Below are positions 20,147 through 23,841 of a DNA stretch of 23,841 nucleotides, in pieces. The notes beneath the pieces are model-generated. The model did not search any database and was not told where the DNA came from. It saw only the letters and a program-made list of their open reading frames with translations. Numbering within the stretch: position 1 is the first letter of the stretch; every line of letters starts with the position of its first letter. Location of the stretch: positions 1 through 23,841 of the forward strand of contig CAZPFP010000005.1 of assembly GCA_964585895.1 (NCBI GenBank), in the 5' to 3' direction. Position numbers and translations under genes: made by a program. This stretch comes from CAZPFP01 sp964585895 (GTDB taxonomy: Bacteria; Patescibacteriota; Microgenomatia; PFEM01; JAHIFH01).

Positions 20147-20170
20147 GTCTAGAGAAATCTAGGCTTTTTT
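20147..20170 (+). terminator. Start-site hairpin with GAAA tetraloop and T6 (attenuator candidate)
   Basis: GTCTAGA (20147-20153), a GAAA loop, TCTAGGC (20158-20164), then TTTTTT (20165-20170). The stem begins at the predicted first transcribed base, so the very 5' end of the mRNA is an intrinsic-terminator-like structure. Confidence 0.5.
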
Positions 20171-20250
20171 GTTACTCAGAACATTGAAAAAACAGTGGTT
20201 CTTTAGGCTTGTGTGGGCAGGCCTCTCAATATTTCTGTGAGGAGGGTAAA

Positions 20251-20862
20251 GTGGCAATGGCAAGCGAAAATGGTGATAAGGAAGTAATATATCGTTGTTA
20301 TGTAGGCGGGATTCATATTTCTCCGGACCTTGTAAACGGAGAAAATGGGATTTTTTACCACCAGCCTATAGACGTGGTGACGATCCGTCTCGCCGATACG
20401 GCCGTTTATGACCATCGTGACCCGTCGAAGGAAGCCGTTCTCTGTTGGGAGTATGATGAGATCAGTGATGAGGAGCTGATTAAGGCCCTTAATCGTCCTG
20501 CCTTTGTAAGGGTGGGGCGGAAGAACGGAGGAAAACCATATCTCAATTTCTTCTCCATTAGCGAAGAAGATTTGAGGAGATACCCGATTTCCAGGGATCC
20601 TCACTACTTCCTTTTCCTCCTCAGGTTTCCCAATGGAGGACCATTGGCAATAAGGTACAATGGTGCTTTCTGGAGCACCGAGGGTCTTGATAAAGACCGT
20701 TGGGATGCGGATCTTATTGCCATTACCACTGGACGCGGCTTTGGAAGTCACCTTCCTAGTAAATTGATGATTTTCAGAGTCAATGGTGAAGGTTCCTGGA
20801 CGGTTCTGGGTTCCAAAGTCAATAGGCTTCAAAAACTGGGGGAGCTCGAAACGCTGAGCTGA
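20251..20862 (+). CDS. Orphan protein of unknown function (203 aa)
   Basis: Not recognised. GTG 20251 lies five bases after GAGGAGGG; ATG 20257 is an alternative with longer spacing, and a TTG at 20209 opens the frame without support. Predicted soluble, beta-rich protein: VIYRCYVGGIHISPDLV, IDVVTIRLADTAVYDH, PYLNFFSISEEDL, YFLFLLRFPNGGPLAIRY, then a glycine-rich GRGFGSHLPSKLMIFRVNG. There is no signal peptide, and cysteines are few. Third positions look richer in G/C than in neighbouring core genes, consistent with a different origin. Independent unit, with its own promoter, leader hairpin and terminator. Confidence 0.72.
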   Translation: MAMASENGDKEVIYRCYVGGIHISPDLVNGENGIFYHQPIDVVTIRLADTAVYDHRDPSKEAVLCWEYDEISDEELIKALNRPAFVRVGRKNGGKPYLNFFSISEEDLRRYPISRDPHYFLFLLRFPNGGPLAIRYNGAFWSTEGLDKDRWDADLIAITTGRGFGSHLPSKLMIFRVNGEGSWTVLGSKVNRLQKLGELETLS

Positions 20863-20880
20863 GGAACCAGTAGAAGACTA

Positions 20881-20932
20881 AACCCGCTTCGGGTTGGCCG
20901 ACATTGTCGGACCATAACGAAGCGGGTTTTCA
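20881..20932 (+). terminator. Two-tier hairpin terminator of the 203-aa orphan gene
   Basis: AACCCGCTTCG (20881-20891) pairs with CGAAGCGGGTT (20918-20928), with an inner CCGACA/TGTCGG hairpin at 20898-20910. A short T stretch follows. Confidence 0.8.
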
Positions 20933-20946
20933 TATGTCAAAATTTG

Positions 20947-20990
20947 TTATAATACTCAAAGAGAATTATCCGAGTAAAACGAGTTATAAT
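20947..20990 (+). promoter_or_regulatory. Tandem -10 boxes upstream of recR
   Basis: Extended -10 with TATAAT at 20948-20953, TTATCC at 20966-20971, and a second TATAAT at 20985-20990 ending 9 nt before the recR ATG. The layout matches that at ftcD. Confidence 0.55.
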
Positions 20991-20998
20991 TATTTTTA

Positions 20999-21595
20999 AT
21001 GAATCTTCCCCGACCGATTAGAAAATTAATTGAATCTTTTGAAAAGTTACCCGGGATTGGACCGAAGACGGCTCAGCGATTGACTTTTTATCTACTTCAT
21101 GTGCCTCAAGCTCAGTTGGAAAGTTTTGCTGAAGCTTTGGAGACTTTGAAAAAAAACACGGTTCTTTGTTCAATTTGTTTAAATGTCTCTGATCGAGACC
21201 CCTGTCCGATTTGTTCTAATCAGAATCGGGATAAATCAATCATTTGTGTTGCCGAACAACCTTTAGATGTTTTGGCTTTGGAGAAGACCGGCGATTACAA
21301 AGGAGTTTATCATGTTCTTCACGGGGCAATTTCGCCTTTGAATAATATTGGTCCGGATGAACTTCACATCCGGGAGTTATTGCCAAGATTGAAAAATGGA
21401 GAGGTCAAAGAAGTAATTTTGGCCACCAATCCCAATATGGAAGGTGAAGCAACGGCAATGTATATTGCTAAACTGATTAAACCCTTGGAGATTAAAGTGA
21501 CCCGCCTGGCTCATGGTCTGCCGGTCGGTGCCGATTTAGAATATGCTGATGAAATCACTCTTTCTCGGGCGATTGAGGGAAGAAGGAAATATTAA
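20999..21595 (+). CDS. recR: Recombination mediator protein RecR
   Basis: With RecO/RecF, loads RecA at gaps. 198 residues, full length. Features: helix-hairpin-helix region LPGIGPKTAQRLTFYLL at about 17-33, a four-cysteine zinc finger CSICLNVSDRDPCPIC, and a Toprim domain (CVAEQPLDVLALEKTG, YHVLHGAISPLNNIGPDEL, LATNPNMEGEATAMYIAKL) ending in LPVGADLEYADEITLSRAIE. Leaderless start. It overlaps a reverse-strand small gene by four bases. Confidence 0.97.
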   Translation: MNLPRPIRKLIESFEKLPGIGPKTAQRLTFYLLHVPQAQLESFAEALETLKKNTVLCSICLNVSDRDPCPICSNQNRDKSIICVAEQPLDVLALEKTGDYKGVYHVLHGAISPLNNIGPDELHIRELLPRLKNGEVKEVILATNPNMEGEATAMYIAKLIKPLEIKVTRLAHGLPVGADLEYADEITLSRAIEGRRKY

Positions 21596-21765
21596 AGTCC
21601 CTCTGCCCAAGTAGCGGGCATCCTACTAAAAATTTCAGAGGAAGCTGCTCCATACCTAATTTCTGCCCCTGGGTGTTTCAATCTATCTCCAAGTTTTTCA
21701 GCTGCTTCTTTTGCTGCTTCTTTTGCTTCCCTTTTTTCTTTTTCAAATGAAGTTTCTTCTGCCAT
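21592..21765 (-). CDS. Small charged protein of unknown function (57 aa)
   Basis: Not recognised. ATG 21765 has a full AGGAGG four to five bases upstream. The 57 residues begin with a highly charged helix (EKEKREAKEAAKEAAEKLGD), then RLKHPGAEIRYGAASSEIFS and a short tail. A coiled-coil or amphipathic helix is likely; no membrane segment. The stop overlaps the last four bases of recR on the other strand. Similar in style to the other reverse small gene at 6935-7126: AGGAGG start, short and charged. Confidence 0.7.
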   Translation of the reverse strand: MAEETSFEKEKREAKEAAKEAAEKLGDRLKHPGAEIRYGAASSEIFSRMPATWAEGL

Positions 21766-21798
21766 TTTTCCTCCTTTGTGAAAAAATTAACTGTCTTT

Positions 21799-21828
21799 AG
21801 CCTAACTCAAGTTTTTCACTCTTGTCAA
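21799..21828 (-). promoter_or_regulatory. Candidate promoter of the 57-aa reverse gene
   Basis: Minus strand: TTGACA (plus 21823-21828), an 18-nt spacer, and a weak -10 TAGGCT (plus 21799-21804). The string GTTAGG next to the -10 also occurs before the -10 of the structured RNA promoter. Confidence 0.45.
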
Positions 21829-21849
21829 GGGGCATTTGGGAAAAATTTG

Positions 21850-21858
21850 TGCTAGAAT
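21850..21858 (+). promoter_or_regulatory. Extended -10 giving a leaderless start at 21865
   Basis: TGC plus TAGAAT (21853-21858), which ends 7 nt before ATG 21865. No Shine-Dalgarno sequence. Confidence 0.55.
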
Positions 21859-21864
21859 AAATTC

Positions 21865-22299
21865 ATGCCCAAAAAGATTCCCCAGCAAGTGGCCAGAGAC
21901 CTGGCTAGGCTTGGGGAAGAGGTGATTAAAGAAACGGTACGTCAGCCGGCAGAATTGGTTAGAACTGTTGGTGAACAGCTTGGTTTTATGCCGAGAAATT
22001 GGGGTGAAAGGGAGCAAAAGAAAGGAATCACACCTCAAATAGTGAAGGATAAAGAAGAAGAACGAAGAAAAGAGTTAACCATGGCAAGAAGAAGAATAAA
22101 AGAGTTGATGCCAAAGCCTTACCACCCCAAGCCGGAAGTTACTGAGGAACAAATTGAGGAACAAAAAAGATTAACAAAAGAAGCGGAAGAGAAAAAAGAA
22201 GTTCCTGAAGTGCCTGGTAAAAAACAACGGGGTTCAGCCTTATTATCTTTGAGAAGGAAAAAGCATCGTGGCACTAGTGAGATTAGGGGAGGACTTTAA
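21865..22299 (+). CDS. Charged helical protein of unknown function (144 aa)
   Basis: Not recognised with certainty. 144 residues, almost free of cysteine and aromatic residues: an amphipathic N-terminal helix (QQVARDLARLGEEVIKETVR), a middle basic/acidic stretch (KDKEEERRKELTMARRRIKEL), a proline-containing turn (MPKPYHPKPE), a second charged coil (TEEQIEEQKRLTKEAEEKKE) and a basic C-terminus (SLRRKKHRG) ending GGL. Low complexity makes homology weak. It stands one base before cysS and is probably co-transcribed with it, from a leaderless promoter. Confidence 0.72.
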   Translation: MPKKIPQQVARDLARLGEEVIKETVRQPAELVRTVGEQLGFMPRNWGEREQKKGITPQIVKDKEEERRKELTMARRRIKELMPKPYHPKPEVTEEQIEEQKRLTKEAEEKKEVPEVPGKKQRGSALLSLRRKKHRGTSEIRGGL

Positions 22300-22300
22300 G

Positions 22301-23674
22301 ATGAAAATTAGACTCTACAACACTTTAACCAGAAAAAAAGAAGAGTTTAAACCTCTCAAACCAGATTTTGTTCGTCAGTATGATTGTGGGCCAACGGTTT
22401 ATTGGTATGCCCATATTGGTAATATGTGGCGCTATCTTGTTTCTGATTTTCTGCGGCGGACTTTGGAATACAATGACTACAAAGTCAAGCAGGTGATGAA
22501 TATTACTGATGTTGGTCATCTAACTGAAGATGATTTGGCGGCGGATACTGGTGAAGATAAGATGGCGGTAGCGGCTAAAAAAGAGAAAAAGACGCCCAAA
22601 CAAATTGCCGATTTTTATACTAAGGCTTTTTTTAAGGATACCCAAAGATTGAACATTCTTCGTCCCCATCTTATTCCCAAAGCGACTGAGCATATCGGAC
22701 CAATGATTGAGATTGTTAAAGCTTTAGAAAAGAAAGGTTATGCCTATTGGGCGGGAGATAAGTATTTTGTCTATGATATTTCTAAATTCAAAAGCTATGG
22801 TAAGTTGTCTGGTAAGAAGTTGGCAGAACTTCAATCAGGGGCAAGATTGGAGTCGGTTCCCGGAAAAAAGAATCCTTTTGATTTTGCTCTTTGGATTAAA
22901 GACTCCAAACATCTGATGCGCTGGGATTCTCCTTGGGGGGTGGGTTATCCGGGGTGGCACCTTGAGTGTTCGGCTATGAGCATGGAGTATTTGGGACCGA
23001 CCCTGGATATTCATACCGGCGGCGAAGATAATATCTTTCCCCACCACGAAAATGAAATTGCCCAGTCAGAAGCCGCGACCGGTAAGAAATTTGTTCATTA
23101 CTGGCTTCATGTTCGCCATAATCTGGTTGACGGTGCCAAAATGAGTAAGTCAAAAGGTAACTTTTTTATTCTGCAGGACTTGATTGATAAAGGTTATGAC
23201 CCTTTGGCTTTTCGTTATTTATGTTTAACGGTCCACTATCGGAAGAATCTTAATTTTACTTGGGAATCATTAGAAGGCGCTCAGAAAGCCCTGAATAAAC
23301 TACGTCAACAAACAGCGGCATGGCAAGCAGGCAAAAAAGGCGTGCCTGAACTTGAAAAGAGGTTTTTAAAAGCAATCAATAATGACCTTGATCTGCCCAA
23401 GGCTTTGGCAATTACGTGGGATTTATTAAAATCAAATTATCAGCAATCAGCCAAGAAGGCGACCTTATTGAAGTTTGACAAAATATTGGGATTGGGGCTT
23501 GGGGAATACCAGATTGCGGAAGCGCCCCAAAAGGTTAATTTATTGGTGAAGAAAAGAGAGAAATTAAGAAAACAGGCTAAATGGCAGGAAGCAGATGGAA
23601 TTCGGAAGCAAGTAGTTAAGTTAGGTTGGCAAATTGAGGATACAGCTAAGGAACCAAAATTAAAGCCAGTTTAG
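22301..23674 (+). CDS. cysS: Cysteinyl-tRNA synthetase
   Basis: Class I aminoacyl-tRNA synthetase. 457 residues. CGPTVYWYAHIGN at residues 29-41 holds the HIGH-type motif and zinc ligand Cys29; VMNITDVGHLTEDD, GYPGWHLECSAMSM with the second zinc Cys, DIHTGGEDNIFPHHENEIAQ with the remaining His/Glu ligands, and KMSKSKGN near residue 270 complete the active site. The helical C-terminal domain is of normal size. ATG 22301 is preferred over the upstream GTG at 22268, which lies inside the preceding gene. Confidence 0.97.
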   Translation: MKIRLYNTLTRKKEEFKPLKPDFVRQYDCGPTVYWYAHIGNMWRYLVSDFLRRTLEYNDYKVKQVMNITDVGHLTEDDLAADTGEDKMAVAAKKEKKTPKQIADFYTKAFFKDTQRLNILRPHLIPKATEHIGPMIEIVKALEKKGYAYWAGDKYFVYDISKFKSYGKLSGKKLAELQSGARLESVPGKKNPFDFALWIKDSKHLMRWDSPWGVGYPGWHLECSAMSMEYLGPTLDIHTGGEDNIFPHHENEIAQSEAATGKKFVHYWLHVRHNLVDGAKMSKSKGNFFILQDLIDKGYDPLAFRYLCLTVHYRKNLNFTWESLEGAQKALNKLRQQTAAWQAGKKGVPELEKRFLKAINNDLDLPKALAITWDLLKSNYQQSAKKATLLKFDKILGLGLGEYQIAEAPQKVNLLVKKREKLRKQAKWQEADGIRKQVVKLGWQIEDTAKEPKLKPV

Positions 23675-23677
23675 TCA

Positions 23678-23707
23678 TTGCAGATTTTTTATTAATTCTG
23701 CTAAAAT
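23678..23707 (+). promoter_or_regulatory. Extended -10 promoter for the last gene
   Basis: TTGCAG at 23678-23683, 18 nt, TGC plus TAAAAT at 23702-23707. Predicted start is near 23714, leaving a leader of about 9 nt. Confidence 0.55.
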
Positions 23708-23722
23708 GAAACAAAGACTAGG

Positions 23723-23841
23723 GTGAAGAATAACTTAAAGAAAAAAAGAATCTTAATTCTCCTCAGTGTTTTGTTTATCCTGGTTATTCCGGCAATTTTA
23801 ATTGTTCTTAGCGCTACTTGGCTGGGAAAAAGTTGGACCCA
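23723..23841 (+). CDS. N-terminal part of a membrane-anchored protein (3' truncated)
   Basis: GTG 23723 opens a frame that runs off the window. It encodes a basic start (KNNLKKKR), then a single hydrophobic helix (ILILLSVLFILVIPAILIVL), then SATWLGKSW. This is a typical signal anchor or signal peptide; no family can be named from 39 residues. It has its own promoter after cysS. Confidence 0.6.
   Translation, partial: MKNNLKKKRILILLSVLFILVIPAILIVLSATWLGKSWT

Noticed and set aside
20203..20832. 209-codon open frame on the minus strand opposite the 203-aa orphan gene
   Set aside because: Runs almost exactly antisense to a gene with promoter, AGGAGG and terminator on the plus strand; it has no start signals of its own.
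1..23841. CRISPR arrays, insertion sequences, tRNA and rRNA genes
   Set aside because: No regularly spaced repeats, transposase frames, tRNA cloverleaf sequences or rRNA segments were seen.

Overview
The window looks like part of a small, compact bacterial genome of the Candidate Phyla Radiation (Patescibacteria, probably a Microgenomates-like lineage). This is inferred from gene content and shortened core proteins: EF-Ts of about 152 residues, ProS of 408 residues, a very short bS21, and a split FtcD/FchA pair. No rRNA or tRNA gene is present, so the assignment is not phylogenetically proven. UGA ends many genes here (deoxynucleoside kinase, tmk, frr, yvcK), so the UGA=Gly code of Gracilibacteria/Absconditabacteria does not apply.

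Layout. 1-617: 3' end of topA. 669-5966: a thymidylate/deoxynucleotide block (dCTP deaminase-like, dCMP deaminase, tandem-domain ThyX, deoxynucleoside kinase, thymidylate kinase, HAD phosphatase) with overlapping or nearly touching genes. 6031-8376: formiminoglutamate/folate genes ftcD and fchA, separated by an opposite-strand small gene and by a roughly 565-nt highly structured RNA with its own promoter and terminator. 8447-11453: rpsB-tsf-frr-rseP. 11463-11973: a promoter-small membrane proteins-terminator cassette. 12061-13287: proS. 13336-14055: a second cassette with a two-helix membrane protein. 14173-18852: yvcK, a DHH-like protein, HIT, rpsU, yqeY, an eroded ybeY, and dnaX with an in-frame UGA at the gamma/tau boundary. 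18885-21595: ybaB and recR, separated by three orphan genes around a divergent promoter region. 21592-23841: a reverse-strand small gene, a charged unknown protein, cysS, and the start of a membrane-anchored protein.

How the genes fit together. Dcd and ComEB lead to dUMP. ThyX would methylate dUMP using methylene-tetrahydrofolate, and Tmk phosphorylates the dTMP. FtcD and FchA load one-carbon units onto folate, so they could feed the ThyX step (inference). dnaX, ybaB and recR form the usual replication/recombination group but are physically split.

Two styles of gene expression are visible. Many core genes have a -10 box ending 7-9 nt before the ATG and no Shine-Dalgarno sequence, so they are probably leaderless. 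The orphan/cassette genes instead have AGGAGG followed about 4-7 nt later by the start codon, plus strong TTGAnn/TAGAAT or extended -10 promoters and hairpin terminators. The most interesting items are the unassigned structured RNA at about 7252-7818, the in-frame UGA in dnaX, and the leaderless/SD split.
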